Assembly: GCA_963756575.1 (NCBI GenBank)
Contig: CAVWOM010000021.1
Span: forward strand, 496,001 to 560,000
DNA from: Palsa-504 sp963756575
GTDB taxonomy: Bacteria > Actinomycetota > Actinomycetes > Streptosporangiales > Streptosporangiaceae
Direction: 5' to 3'
Length of the DNA: 64,000 nt
Shown here: positions 10,535 through 19,197 of the stretch, piece by piece
Layout: each line of letters starts with the position of its first letter
Position numbering within the stretch: position 1 is the first letter of the stretch
Position numbers and translations under genes: made by a program
The notes under the pieces: generated by a model
The model's database searches: none
Told to the model about the DNA's origin: nothing
Seen by the model: the letters and a program-made list of their open reading frames with translations, nothing else

Positions 10535-10720
10535 AGTTCGCGGGCTCCTGGTGCCCTTCCCGGACGTAGGCGGGGCGGGAATCCACCGGAGGGCGGGCAG
10601 GATGAGCGGCGAAAGCAGCAGGATGGCGGCTCCGCAGGCGGCGATCGCGGCGCGGACGCCGAAGAGCTGCCCGGCGAGGCCGCTCGGCAGGGACGAACCC
10701 GGCCCCGATCCCGAGGTGAC
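10523..10720 (-). pseudogene. Remnant of an MFS transporter C-terminus
   Basis: On the minus strand, one frame reads GLAGQLFGVRAAIAACG followed by a hydrophobic run AILLLSPLILPALRWI. This is typical of the last transmembrane helix and tail of a major facilitator protein. Nothing upstream continues the protein. The rest of 10720-10901 reads on the plus strand as another short orphan piece ending AIAKLRVVVHAP. I regard the whole stretch as gene debris. Confidence 0.45.
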
Positions 10721-10901
10721 CCTCGTGCCGCACGTGCCACCCGGCGCGCGGCTGGACGGGCTGCGCAACAACTACTCCCGGCTGGCCGGGGCCCAGGCCT
10801 TCGCGCCGGAGCCCGGGCAGGCACGGGCGAAGGCCCGGGAAGCGATCGCCAAGCTCCGGGTCGTCGTACACGCGCCCCCGGCCGAGCCTGACTGCTTCTG
10901 A

Positions 10902-11128
10902 AGCCCGAAAGTTTATGTGATCCACGTCACAACAGCCGCCGAACCCGTATTACTGCTGGGTAACTACGAATTCCGGCGCTTATTCGGCGCGCCCGGAATC
11001 AATGATCATTATCACCTACCGATATTTGAACAGCATCAATCAGAGTCCGCCGCAAGGCCCTGATGTTTGTTGATGATTTGTGGGGTTACCTCTGGATGAT
11101 CCAAACGGTGTCTATCGAGAGGTAAATC
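10902..11128 (+). promoter_or_regulatory. Leader region with CRP/GlxR-type site upstream of the secreted-protein gene
   Basis: This noncoding, AT-richer stretch contains TGTGATCCACGTCACA at 10916-10931, a perfect TGTGA-N6-TCACA match to the cAMP-receptor-type consensus. The site lies about 200 bp before the ATG at 11129. A GAGAGGTAAATC ribosome site sits immediately before the start. The distance suggests a long leader or a repressor/activator site far from the start codon. Confidence 0.6.
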
Positions 11129-11747
11129 ATGAAGACGACTAACCTGCGCATTCTTGCCGTCCCCGCCGTTGTGGCCGCCCTGGCGACCGGCTTGACCGCG
11201 ACCGCCGCCAGCGCGGCCACCGCCCACGCCGCCCAGGGAGCCAGCGCCGCCGTCGCGTCGGCCCCGGCGGCCGCGCCCGGCAGCATCACCTCCACGGTGA
11301 CCGGCACGTTCACCAACGCCGACGGCCAGGGCACCTTCACCGGGACCTTCACCCCGCACAAGTTCGCCGTGGTCAACGGCGTCATCGAGGCAACCGGCCT
11401 GCTCAAGGGCACGATGACGGACGCCAACGGGACCAAGCTGGGCACCGTGAGCCAGACCGCCACCCTGCCGCTCAAGACCAGCGGAGCCACCAGCGGCACC
11501 AGGGCCAACGCCGCCCTGGCGTGCAACGTCCTCACCCTGGTCCTCGGGCCGCTGAACCTCAACCTGCTCGGCCTGGTGGTCACGCTGAACCAGGTCAACC
11601 TGGTCATCAACGCGGTGCCGGGGGCGGGCAACCTGCTCGGTAACCTGCTGTGCGCGGTGGCCGGCCTGCTGAATGGCGAGCGGCGCCCTCAGCGGTCTCC
11701 TCGGCCAGATCACGACCCTGCTCAATCAGATTCTGGCCCTGCTCTAA
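11129..11747 (+). CDS. Secreted hydrophobic-repeat protein with a C-terminal frameshift
   Basis: A Sec signal peptide (MKTTNLRILAVPAVVAALA, cut near ASAATAHA) precedes a beta-rich domain (about residues 50-115). A strongly hydrophobic Leu/Asn-rich tail follows, containing ACNVLTLVLGPLNLNLLG. From about 11678 the expected tail SGALSGLLGQITTLLNQIL continues in the +1 frame and stops at TAA 11745-11747. The literal frame runs to 11833 with charged residues unlike the rest. Homologous-looking proteins are common in actinomycete envelopes, but the function is unknown. A terminator-like hairpin follows. Confidence 0.75.
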
Positions 11748-11770
11748 TTCCCTCTAAGGCAAATGGCGAT

Positions 11771-11809
11771 CCGTGCGGTCGTGGCCCCGAAAAGGCCGCG
11801 GCCGCACGG
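11771..11809. terminator. Bidirectional hairpin between convergent genes
   Basis: Arms CCGTGCGG (11771-11778) and CCGCACGG (11802-11809) enclose a second pairing GTGGCC/GGCCGC around a CCGAAAA loop. The hairpin sits between the secreted-protein gene and the stop of the oppositely transcribed oxidoreductase, so it can serve both. Confidence 0.65.
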
Positions 11810-11811
11810 AA

Positions 11812-13011
11812 TTACGCCGGGGCCGGGTCGTAATAATGCGCGTACTGCCAGACGCCCCGGCTGACCAGCTCGTCGTCCCCCATCGGGCCGAACCTCCCCG
11901 GCGCCAGCCCCTCCATCCCGCCCGGAGCGGCCCCGGAGGTAATCCACCCGGCCAGCGCCTCGCCGATGGCCAGCGACGACGAGAAACCCGACCCGTTGCA
12001 CCCGCTCGCCACCCACAGGCCGGGCCGGTCCGGCACCGGGCCCGCCACGAACCGCCCGTCCGGGCTCATCGTGAACAGCCCGCCCCGGTGCTCGGCCACC
12101 GGGGCCAGGGCCGCCGGCGCCTCGGCCGCGACCAAGCCGGCCAGCTTATGCAGCACCCCCAGGTCCAGCGGCACGTCGTCGGTGCTGGCCAAGGCCCCCA
12201 CCGCGACCGGCAGCGGCTCCGCCTCGAACCCGCCTGCCATCAGCCCGCCGCGGGCCGGCCGCAGGTACACCGCGGCGTCGACCACCCGCGCGATCGGGTC
12301 GGCCGGATTGACCCCGTCATCGGGCGCGGTGATCAGCAGCTGGTGGCGGACCGTCGCGACCGGCACCCGCGCCCCGGCCAGCCCCGCCACCGTGCGCACC
12401 CAGCCGCCCGCCGCGTCCACCACCGCCGGCGCCGTGATCGTCCGGCGCCCGGTCTCCACCCCGGCGACCCGGCCGCCGTCCACCAGGATCCCGGTGACCG
12501 CCTCGTTCTCCGCCACCATTACCTCGAGGCCCCGGCAGGCGGCCAGGCTCGCGGCGATCAGGGCGGCCGGCTCCTCGATGTACACGTCTTCCGGGCACCA
12601 GAGCGCGAAGTCCGACTCGTTCGGCCGGTAATAACTGAGAGCGGCGGCCAGCTGGCCCGGTTCCGCCGCGCGGACGTCGGCCCCCCAGCCCCGGGACTGG
12701 GCCAGCTCCCGGCGCAGGTAATCGCGGTGCTCCGGCGTCCGTGCGATCAGGAAGCTCCCGGAAGAAGCTACCGCCAGCGGCTCTTTGGCCCACTCGGCGA
12801 AGGTCGCGGCCAAGGTGATGCTCCGCCGGGCCAGCCGGGTCCGCAGCTCGTCGGCCTGGACCGACTTGAACAGCCCGGCGGCCCGCCCGGACGCCTGCGA
12901 CCCGGCCGTCAGGCGCTCGAGCACCGTGACCGACCGCCCGGCCCGCGCGCAGTGCAGGGCTGTGCTCAGGCCGAGCGCGCCGGCCCCGATCACCACGACA
13001 TCGGCGTCCAC
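11812..13011 (-). CDS. FAD-dependent amine/amino-acid oxidoreductase (DAO family)
   Basis: A 399-residue member of the DAO superfamily (sarcosine/glycine oxidase-like). It has the Rossmann fingerprint VVVIGAGALGLSTALH at the N-terminus, VVDAAGGWVRTVAGL mid-protein and the C-terminal WVASGCNGSGFSSSLAIG that closes on FAD. Such enzymes oxidise secondary amines or D-amino acids with release of H2O2 or transfer to an acceptor. No partner subunits are adjacent. The start is GTG 13011, with TTG 13017 as an alternative. The gene is monocistronic and its substrate is unknown. Confidence 0.85.
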   Translation of the reverse strand: MDADVVVIGAGALGLSTALHCARAGRSVTVLERLTAGSQASGRAAGLFKSVQADELRTRLARRSITLAATFAEWAKEPLAVASSGSFLIARTPEHRDYLRRELAQSRGWGADVRAAEPGQLAAALSYYRPNESDFALWCPEDVYIEEPAALIAASLAACRGLEVMVAENEAVTGILVDGGRVAGVETGRRTITAPAVVDAAGGWVRTVAGLAGARVPVATVRHQLLITAPDDGVNPADPIARVVDAAVYLRPARGGLMAGGFEAEPLPVAVGALASTDDVPLDLGVLHKLAGLVAAEAPAALAPVAEHRGGLFTMSPDGRFVAGPVPDRPGLWVASGCNGSGFSSSLAIGEALAGWITSGAAPGGMEGLAPGRFGPMGDDELVSRGVWQYAHYYDPAPA

Positions 13012-13163
13012 AAGCAAAGAATCTACCGAACGAGTCCGCTGTCACCTGGTCCCGGACGCCGCCGTGCCCTCGCCCCCCGGAGGGTCAAGGCGTTAAAATC
13101 GCCTCGAAAACCGGTTATTCCAGGCTGCGGGCCACCCTCTACGACGCCGCGAGGAGGTGCGCT

Positions 13164-15935
13164 TTGGCCACCCCCGGACGATCCGCGAGCCCGGCTGGCA
13201 GGCTGCGCGGACGACGCAGCGAGCGCGCCGTGCTCGACCGGTTCGCCGACGCGGTCCGGGGCGGCCGCAGCCGGGTGCTGGTGCTCTACGGCGAGGCGGG
13301 CGTGGGCAAGACCGCGCTGCTCGACTACCTGGCCGGGCGGGCGCAGGACTGCCACGTCGTCCGGGCGGCGGGCGTGCAGTCGGAGATGGAGCTGGCCTTC
13401 GCCGGCCTGCACCAGCTGTGCGCGCCGATGCTGGGCCACCTGGAGCGGCTGCCGGTGCCGCAGCAGGAGGCGCTGCGGACCGCGTTCGGCCTGAGCGCCG
13501 GGCCCGCGCCGGACCGGTTCCTGGTCAGCCTGGCCGTGCTCAGCTTGCTGTCGGAGGTGGCGGGGGAGCGCCCGCTGGTCGGCGTGATCGATGACCAGCA
13601 GTGGCTGGACCGGGCCTCGGCCCAGGCGTTCGGCTTCGTGGCGCGCCGGCTGGGTGCCGAGCCGGTCGGCCTGCTGTTCGGGACCCGGGTGCCAGGCCCG
13701 GAGCTGGCCGGGCTACCCGAGCTGCCGGTGGCCGGGCTGCGCGACGACGAGGCGCGGGCGCTGCTCGGGTCGGCGCTGCCCGGCCCGCTGGACGCGCGCG
13801 TGCGCGACCAGATCGTGGCCGAGGCGCGGGGCAACCCGCTGGCGCTGCTCGAGCTGCCCCGCGGGCTGACCGCGGGGCAGCTGGCGGGCGGGTTCGGGCT
13901 GCCGGGCGCGGTGCCGCTGCCGGGGCGGATCGAGGACAGTTTCCGCCGGCAGCTCGATGTCCTTCCCCCGCAAACGCGGCGGCTGCTCCTGCTGGCGGCG
14001 GCGGATCCGTCCGGGGACCCGGCGCTGGTGTGGCGGGCGGCCGACCGGCTCGGCGTCCCGTTCCAGGCCGGGACGCCGGCCGCCGAGGCCGGGCTGGCGG
14101 AGTTCGGCGCGCGGGTGCGGTTCCGGCATCCGCTGCTGCGTTCGGCCGCCTACTGGTCGGCCGCCGCGGCGGACCGGCAGGCCATGCACCTCGCCCTGGC
14201 CGAGGCCACCGATCCGGTCGCGGACCCGGACCGCCGGGCCTGGCACCGGGCCCAGGCCGCGCCGGGCCCCGACGAGGAGGTCGCGGCGGAGCTCGAGCAC
14301 TCGGCCGGCCGGGCCCTGGCCCGCGGCGGGCTGGCCGCGGCGGCGGCGTTCCTCGAGCGCGCGGTGCGGCTGACCGTCGACCCGGAACACCGGGTCGAGC
14401 GCACGCTGGCGGCGGCCCGGGTCAGCCTGGAGGCGGGCGAGCTCGGCCAGGCCCTGGAGCTGCTCGCCACCGCCGAGGACGGCGGGTCCGGGCCGCTCGG
14501 CGAGTTCGCCAGCGCCCGGGTCGACCTGCTCCGCGGGCAGGTGGCGTTCGCCTCCGGGCTGGGCAGCGACGCCCCGCCGCTGCTGCTCAAGGCGGCCAAG
14601 CGGCTCGAGCCGCTCGACCCCGACCTGGCCCGGGAAACCTACCTGAGCGCCTGGATGGCGGCCATGTTCGCCGGGCGCCTGGCGGGCGCCGGCGACCTGC
14701 TCGAGGTGTCCCGCGCGGCCCGGGCCCTGCCCGCCTCACCCGACCCGCCGCGCCCCGTCAACCTGGTCCTGGACGGCCTGACGCTGATGGTGACCGACGG
14801 GCCGCGGGCCGCGGCGCCGACGCTGCGGCAGGCCGTCAGCGGCTACACCGCGACGGACATCCCGGTGGCCGACGAGCTCCGCTGGGGCTGGCTGGCCCAG
14901 GCGGCGGCCAGCGCCCTGTGGGACGACACGGCCTGGCGCGCGATGCTCATCCGGCAGGTCGGGCTGGCCCGGGAGGTCGGCGCGCTCGACCAGCTGCCGA
15001 TCCTGCTGAGCGCGCTGGGCACGGCCGTGGTCTGGAGCGGTGACTTCACCGAGGCCGCCGCGCTGGTCGCGGAGACGGAGGCGGTCAGCGCGGCGACCGG
15101 GATCCGTTCGGTCCCGTTCACCGCGATGATGCTGGCCGCCTTCCGCGGGGACGAAGCCGAGGCGGTCCCGCTGATCGAGGCCACCGTGGCCGACGCCGCG
15201 GCGGCCGGCCAGGGCATCGCGGTCGCGTACGCGCGCTGGGTGGAGGCCATCCTCGGCAACGCCCTCGGCCGCCCGGCGCAGGCGCTGGCGGCGGCCCGGC
15301 AGGCCAACGAGGACCACGCGACGGTCTTTATCTCCATGTGGGCGCTGCCCGAGCTGATCGAGGCCGCCGTGCGCAGCGGGGACATAACCGCCGCGCGTGG
15401 CGCCCTGACCCGCCTCACGGAGTTCGCCCGGGCCGGGATGACCGATTTCGGTCTCGGCATCCAGGCCCGCTCACGCGCCCTTCTGCGCTCCGGCGAGACC
15501 GCTGAGACCCTGTACATCGAGGCCGTGACCCGCCTCGGCCGCACCGGTCTGCGCACCGAACTGGCTCGCGCCCACCTGCTCTACGGCGAGTGGCTGCGCC
15601 GCGAGAACCGCCGCGCGGACGCCCGCGAGCAGCTGCGGGCCGCGCACGAGCTGCTGTCCGCGATCGGCGCCGCCGCCTTCGCCGAACGCGCCCGGCGCGA
15701 GCTGGCCGCCACCGGCGAGACCGTCCGCAAGCGCACGCCCGAGAGCCAGGCCGAGCTCACCGCCCAGGAAGCCTCGATCGCCCGCCTCGCCGTGGAAGGC
15801 CGCACCAACCCCGAGATCGGCGCCCAGCTCTTCCTCTCCGCCCGTACCGTCGAATGGCACCTGCGCAAGATCTTCGCCAAACTCGGCATCACCTCCCGCC
15901 GCGACCTCCGCACCGCCCTCTCCCCCCACCCCTAG
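13164..15935 (+). CDS. LuxR-family regulator of the LAL class
   Basis: A 923-residue large ATP-binding LuxR-type regulator. An N-terminal AAA/STAND ATPase has Walker A YGEAGVGKTALLDYL near residue 45 and a Walker B-like VGVIDDQQWLD. A long TPR-like helical middle follows. The C-terminal LuxR helix-turn-helix contains ELTAQEASIARLAVEGRTN and SARTVEWHLRKIFAKLG. The TTG start follows a good GAGGAGG site (13151-13157). LAL proteins usually act as ligand-responsive activators, often of specialised metabolism or catabolism. No obvious target gene adjoins it, and the downstream space holds a repeat element. Confidence 0.92.
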   Translation: MATPGRSASPAGRLRGRRSERAVLDRFADAVRGGRSRVLVLYGEAGVGKTALLDYLAGRAQDCHVVRAAGVQSEMELAFAGLHQLCAPMLGHLERLPVPQQEALRTAFGLSAGPAPDRFLVSLAVLSLLSEVAGERPLVGVIDDQQWLDRASAQAFGFVARRLGAEPVGLLFGTRVPGPELAGLPELPVAGLRDDEARALLGSALPGPLDARVRDQIVAEARGNPLALLELPRGLTAGQLAGGFGLPGAVPLPGRIEDSFRRQLDVLPPQTRRLLLLAAADPSGDPALVWRAADRLGVPFQAGTPAAEAGLAEFGARVRFRHPLLRSAAYWSAAAADRQAMHLALAEATDPVADPDRRAWHRAQAAPGPDEEVAAELEHSAGRALARGGLAAAAAFLERAVRLTVDPEHRVERTLAAARVSLEAGELGQALELLATAEDGGSGPLGEFASARVDLLRGQVAFASGLGSDAPPLLLKAAKRLEPLDPDLARETYLSAWMAAMFAGRLAGAGDLLEVSRAARALPASPDPPRPVNLVLDGLTLMVTDGPRAAAPTLRQAVSGYTATDIPVADELRWGWLAQAAASALWDDTAWRAMLIRQVGLAREVGALDQLPILLSALGTAVVWSGDFTEAAALVAETEAVSAATGIRSVPFTAMMLAAFRGDEAEAVPLIEATVADAAAAGQGIAVAYARWVEAILGNALGRPAQALAAARQANEDHATVFISMWALPELIEAAVRSGDITAARGALTRLTEFARAGMTDFGLGIQARSRALLRSGETAETLYIEAVTRLGRTGLRTELARAHLLYGEWLRRENRRADAREQLRAAHELLSAIGAAAFAERARRELAATGETVRKRTPESQAELTAQEASIARLAVEGRTNPEIGAQLFLSARTVEWHLRKIFAKLGITSRRDLRTALSPHP

Positions 15936-15968
15936 CCGCTCTGGCCCCGCCCCGCCTCGATATGTCAC

Positions 15969-16321
15969 GGGTGTGGCTCCTTTTCTGTGAGCCCGGTCCC
16001 GGGGCGCCCCGGTTCCTGCCTGCTGAGCCCGGTCCCGGGGCGCCTGATCCGTGCGGGGCCTGCGGTACCGGCCGGGGCCGCCCCGGGGTGCCCCGGCAGC
16101 CACCGCAATGCCACATCGACGTGGTCCTGGCCACCGCAGGGTCACATTGATGTGGCTGCCCGGGGCCGGCGCCGGGTGGCGGGCAAGAGATCCGGGGGCC
16201 GCGGGGCCGGGCCGGGCTGACGGGGCTGGCGGGCCCGGCCGGGCTGACGGGGCGGGGGTGAATACCGGGTGGCCCGGCTCGCAGCGGCCGCCAGGCCGCT
16301 TACACGAAAGGAGCCGCACCC
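15969..16321. mobile_element. MITE-like element with 22-bp terminal inverted repeats
   Basis: The left arm 15969-15990 (GGGTGTGGCTCCTTTTCTGT...) and right arm 16300-16321 are inverted copies with 4 mismatches in 22 bp. The interior is about 310 bp, GC-rich and without a convincing gene. It includes a direct repeat of TGAGCCCGGTCCCGGGGCG and the CCACATCGACGTGG motif also found near 40.05 kb. No clear target-site duplication was seen. It fills the gap between the LAL and MarR genes. Confidence 0.5.
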
Positions 16322-16355
16322 ATGCTCCATCGAGCCGGCTCCGGAAGGCCGCCCG

Positions 16356-16886
16356 TTACGGCTCGAGGACGTTCAGCAGGCCGCGCAGGACGCGGATAGC
16401 GGCGGCGAGGTCCTCCGGAGCGGCCGCGTCCTGCAGCGCGGCGCGTGAGGCCTGCGTGAGCGCGTCACCTCGCCGGACCAGAGCGGTGCCCGCCTCCGTC
16501 AGCGTGACGGCGTTCTCGCGGCGGGTGTGCGAGGCGGCCCGCACGGTCATCAGGCCCGCCGTGACGGCGTGGTCGATCTGGCGGCTCACGCTGCCCTTGG
16601 TGAGGCCGACCCGGTCGGCGATGGCCTGCTGGCTGAGCGGCCCAGGGTGCGCGTCGACGACCGAGAGCACCAGGAACTGGGCCAGCGAGACGCCGAGCTC
16701 ACGCCGCAGCAGCGTCTCGCCCTGGTGATCCATCAGCCCAGCCGCGCGGCGGATGAGGTACCAGAGCGTGGCCAGCTCGCCCGGTAGCTCATCAGTCAGC
16801 TGCTCCGGTAGCTCATCAGTCAGCTGCTCCGGTAGCTCATCAGTCAGCTGCTCCGGCCGCTCATCGGGCAGTTTCGTCCGCTCCAT
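16356..16886 (-). CDS. MarR-family transcriptional regulator with repeat-expanded N-terminus
   Basis: A 176-residue MarR dimer-type regulator. The winged helix is seen in QQAIADRVGLTKGSVSRQID followed by the wing around TRRENAVTLTEAG. The N-terminus carries three exact copies of an 8-residue unit (LPEQLTDE), encoded by a perfect 24-bp tandem repeat at 16782-16853. Such an extension is not part of the fold. The start was taken as ATG 16886; TTG 16916 is in frame but lies within the operator. It is divergent from a quinone-reductase-like gene, which it probably represses in response to quinones or phenols. Confidence 0.88.
   Translation of the reverse strand: MERTKLPDERPEQLTDELPEQLTDELPEQLTDELPGELATLWYLIRRAAGLMDHQGETLLRRELGVSLAQFLVLSVVDAHPGPLSQQAIADRVGLTKGSVSRQIDHAVTAGLMTVRAASHTRRENAVTLTEAGTALVRRGDALTQASRAALQDAAAPEDLAAAIRVLRGLLNVLEP
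16782..16853. repeat. Three perfect 24-bp tandem repeats inside the MarR gene
   Basis: The unit begins CGGTAGCTCATCAGTCAG and is in frame, so copy number would change protein length by 8 residues per unit without breaking the gene. It is a possible variable-number locus. Confidence 0.9.
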
Positions 16887-16909
16887 AGGCCGAGCATAGC
16901 CCTGAGCGT

Positions 16910-16951
16910 TTGACAATCAACAGTTTTATATGCAACCGTTGTTTTAACAAC
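16910..16951. promoter_or_regulatory. Candidate MarR operators in the divergent promoter
   Basis: Two short palindromes lie between the divergent genes: TTGACAATCAA (16910-16920) and GTTGTTTTAACAAC (16938-16951). The spacing and AT-rich context fit paired MarR binding sites overlapping both promoters. Confidence 0.5.
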
Positions 16952-16975
16952 CAACGCCGCCCGAGGAGATCTCTC

Positions 16976-17599
16976 ATGAAAGTCCTGGTCGTGCTCGACC
17001 ACCCCTACACCATCGTTTCGGCCGACAACGTGCCCCGTCAGCGCAGCTTCTCCGCCGCGGTCGCCGCCGCCGCGATCCGTGGCGCCCGGTCGGCCGGACA
17101 CGAAGTCGACCTGATCGACCTGGCCGCCGATGGCTTCCAGCCGGCCATGACCGGCGCCGACCTGGTCGCCTGGCGGCAGGGCCGCGTCGTCGATCCGCTG
17201 GTGGCCGACTACCAGCGGCGGCTGCTCGCGGCCGGGCACCTGGCGTTCGTGTTTCCCGTCTGGTGGGAGGCGATGCCCGCGGCCACCAAGGGCTTCCTCG
17301 ACCGCGTGCTGACCAAGGGCGTGATGTACGAGGAACTGCCCCAGGCCCGGGGTAACCCGTTCCGCAACCGCATGACCAGCCTCGGCGGGGTCAGCGTCCT
17401 GTCGGTCATGACCACGCCGGACAAGGCCTACCGCTGGTGGTACCGCGACCCGCTGACCAAGATCTTGTTCAGGGGCACGTTCGGCAAGATCGGCGTCAGG
17501 AACCTCCGCTGGACCAACTACGCCAGCGTCACCGACAAAACGGCCGAGCAGCGCGACCGGATGCTCCAGCAGACCGAACGGGCCTTCGCGGCGCTGTGA
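16976..17599 (+). CDS. Flavodoxin-fold NAD(P)H:quinone oxidoreductase
   Basis: A 207-residue member of the NQO1/KefF-like flavodoxin-fold quinone reductases. It shows the N-terminal strand and loop MKVLVVLDHPY, the hallmark VFPVWWEAMPAATKGFLDRV substrate/FMN region and a Gly-rich loop around SLGGVSVLS. It would carry out two-electron reduction of quinones in the cytosol. It is divergent from a MarR gene with palindromes between them, the usual arrangement for quinone-stress control. The ATG follows GAGGAGAT. Confidence 0.9.
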   Translation: MKVLVVLDHPYTIVSADNVPRQRSFSAAVAAAAIRGARSAGHEVDLIDLAADGFQPAMTGADLVAWRQGRVVDPLVADYQRRLLAAGHLAFVFPVWWEAMPAATKGFLDRVLTKGVMYEELPQARGNPFRNRMTSLGGVSVLSVMTTPDKAYRWWYRDPLTKILFRGTFGKIGVRNLRWTNYASVTDKTAEQRDRMLQQTERAFAAL

Positions 17600-17645
17600 C
17601 ACGAGTTCGAGACGGGGCGATCGTGCCCCTGGCAAGATAGCGAAA

Positions 17646-17999
17646 ATGGAACACGTGCTTGGCATCGGCGGATACTTCATCCGGGCGGCCGACCCGGTGG
17701 CCCTGGGGGTGTGGTACCGCGACTGCCTCGGCCTGGACGCCGACGAGAACGGCCTGTGGCGTCCCGAAGCCGGGCCGACGGTGTTCGCGGCGTTCGAGTC
17801 CGAAACCGGTTACTTCGGGTCCCGCACCCAGCAGGTCATGCTCAACTTCCGGGTCCGGGACCTAGACGCGATGCTCGCGCAGCTGCGCGCCCAGGGAGCG
17901 GACGTGGCCGGGGAGGCGCAGGAGATGGAGGGCGTCGGCCGGTTCGGCTGGGTCACCGATCCTGAAGGTAACCGCATCGAGCTGTGGCAGCCCAGCTGA
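17646..17999 (+). CDS. VOC/glyoxalase-family protein
   Basis: A 117-residue single vicinal-oxygen-chelate domain with the paired beta-alpha-beta modules: GGYFIRAADPVALGVWYRD at the start and GWVTDPEGNRIELWQP at the end. The final Glu matches a metal ligand position. It may be a lyase, a dioxygenase relative or a resistance protein. Its position 46 bp after the quinone reductase suggests shared transcription but not a definite role. Confidence 0.82.
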   Translation: MEHVLGIGGYFIRAADPVALGVWYRDCLGLDADENGLWRPEAGPTVFAAFESETGYFGSRTQQVMLNFRVRDLDAMLAQLRAQGADVAGEAQEMEGVGRFGWVTDPEGNRIELWQPS

Positions 18000-18013
18000 C
18001 CGTTCTCCGGCCG

Positions 18014-19090
18014 TTACCAGACGACCGCTCCCACCAAGTAGTAGGGCGAGGCGCCCAGCGGCGGCAGGCTAATGATCTTCGCCGGGGCGCCGCCGGACCA
18101 GCGCCAGATCGTTTGCGGGCCCGTCGGCCGGGCCGGGCCGCTGGCCCAGATCGCCTGGCCCTGGCCGGTCATGGCGTAGGACTGGCCCGCCGGCCCGGCG
18201 GGGAAGGAGAGCAGGGTGGCCGTACCGCCTGCCTGCCAGGCGACCACGCTGACCCGGGCGGTGCCGCGGCCGGACTGCCGCTGGACGAGGTAGGTGAGCG
18301 CGCCGCTGGCCAGGTACGCGGGATCGGATTCCTCGCACTGGTCGCGCGAGGCGGCCGGGCACGGCGGCGGCGGGGTGCGGGCATCGCCGATGGCCGTGGC
18401 GGTGAACGCGCCGAAGGTCAGGACGCTGCTGATCGCCGCGGTCAGCTGGAACTGCACGGCCAGGTGGACGTCGTCGGGCGCCCAGGTCAGGCCGGAGATC
18501 TCCGGCGGCCAGTTATCAGCGGCGGGGTCCGGCCGGGCCGTCATTCTGATCGTGTTCCGTCTGCCGGTGGCCAGGTTCCGCGCCACGACCTCGACCAGGT
18601 TCCCGTGATCGGCACTGGTCACGTACGCGACGGCCCGGCCGTCCGGGCTGACGGCGTAGTCGCTGGCCCCAGCCTGGACCAGCTGGGGCCGGCCCCCGCT
18701 GACCCGCACCCGCCAGATCGCCGGCCCGGACGGACGGACGTCAAGCGGAGACCTGACGAAGTAGACCCAGCCGTCGCGCACCCCCAGCACCTGGTCGGTG
18801 GCCCGGTCCGGTGGCGACGTCAGCCAGCGCAGCCGGTCGCCGGTCCGGGACGACAGCAATGCCAGCCGGTCACCGAGGCCGCGGCCCGGCCTGGCCGGCT
18901 CGAGCGACACCACGAACACCGGCGGAACCGGGCCGGCCGCCCCGGTGCCCGCGCCCGAGATCGCGGCGACCGGATGGGCCGAAGATACCCCGGCGCCCGG
19001 TGCCCCGCCTGCGCACCCGGCCGCCAGCGCCGCGATCGCCACGGCCAGGGCGGTCGCCGCGCCCCCGCGGCCCTTCCAGGCGAACCTCAT
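18014..19090 (-). CDS. Putative lipoprotein with TolB-like beta-propeller repeats
   Basis: A 358-residue exported protein. A basic N-region and hydrophobic core end in the lipobox LAAGC (Cys26), so it should be a membrane-anchored lipoprotein. The body has repeated blade-like segments such as YAVSPDGRAVAYVTS and GLTWAPDDVHLAVQF, as in TolB/WD40-type propellers. It is convergent with the VOC gene and divergent from an SDR. Partner and function are unknown. Confidence 0.8.
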   Translation of the reverse strand: MRFAWKGRGGAATALAVAIAALAAGCAGGAPGAGVSSAHPVAAISGAGTGAAGPVPPVFVVSLEPARPGRGLGDRLALLSSRTGDRLRWLTSPPDRATDQVLGVRDGWVYFVRSPLDVRPSGPAIWRVRVSGGRPQLVQAGASDYAVSPDGRAVAYVTSADHGNLVEVVARNLATGRRNTIRMTARPDPAADNWPPEISGLTWAPDDVHLAVQFQLTAAISSVLTFGAFTATAIGDARTPPPPCPAASRDQCEESDPAYLASGALTYLVQRQSGRGTARVSVVAWQAGGTATLLSFPAGPAGQSYAMTGQGQAIWASGPARPTGPQTIWRWSGGAPAKIISLPPLGASPYYLVGAVVW

Positions 19091-19197
19091 ACTCCTAAGA
19101 CGGCCGGGCGCGGGGCGCGGTTGCGCGGTTTTGAGGAGTAGTGCGCCATCGGCCCCTCGGCCGCGCCCTGCCGCCGCGAGGCGATAGCGTCACGACC

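Noticed and set aside
10551..10901. 116-residue plus-strand ORF
   Set aside because: It overlaps the MFS remnant on the other strand and has a mixed, non-native composition. Only its last ~50 residues look protein-like and they match no family I know.
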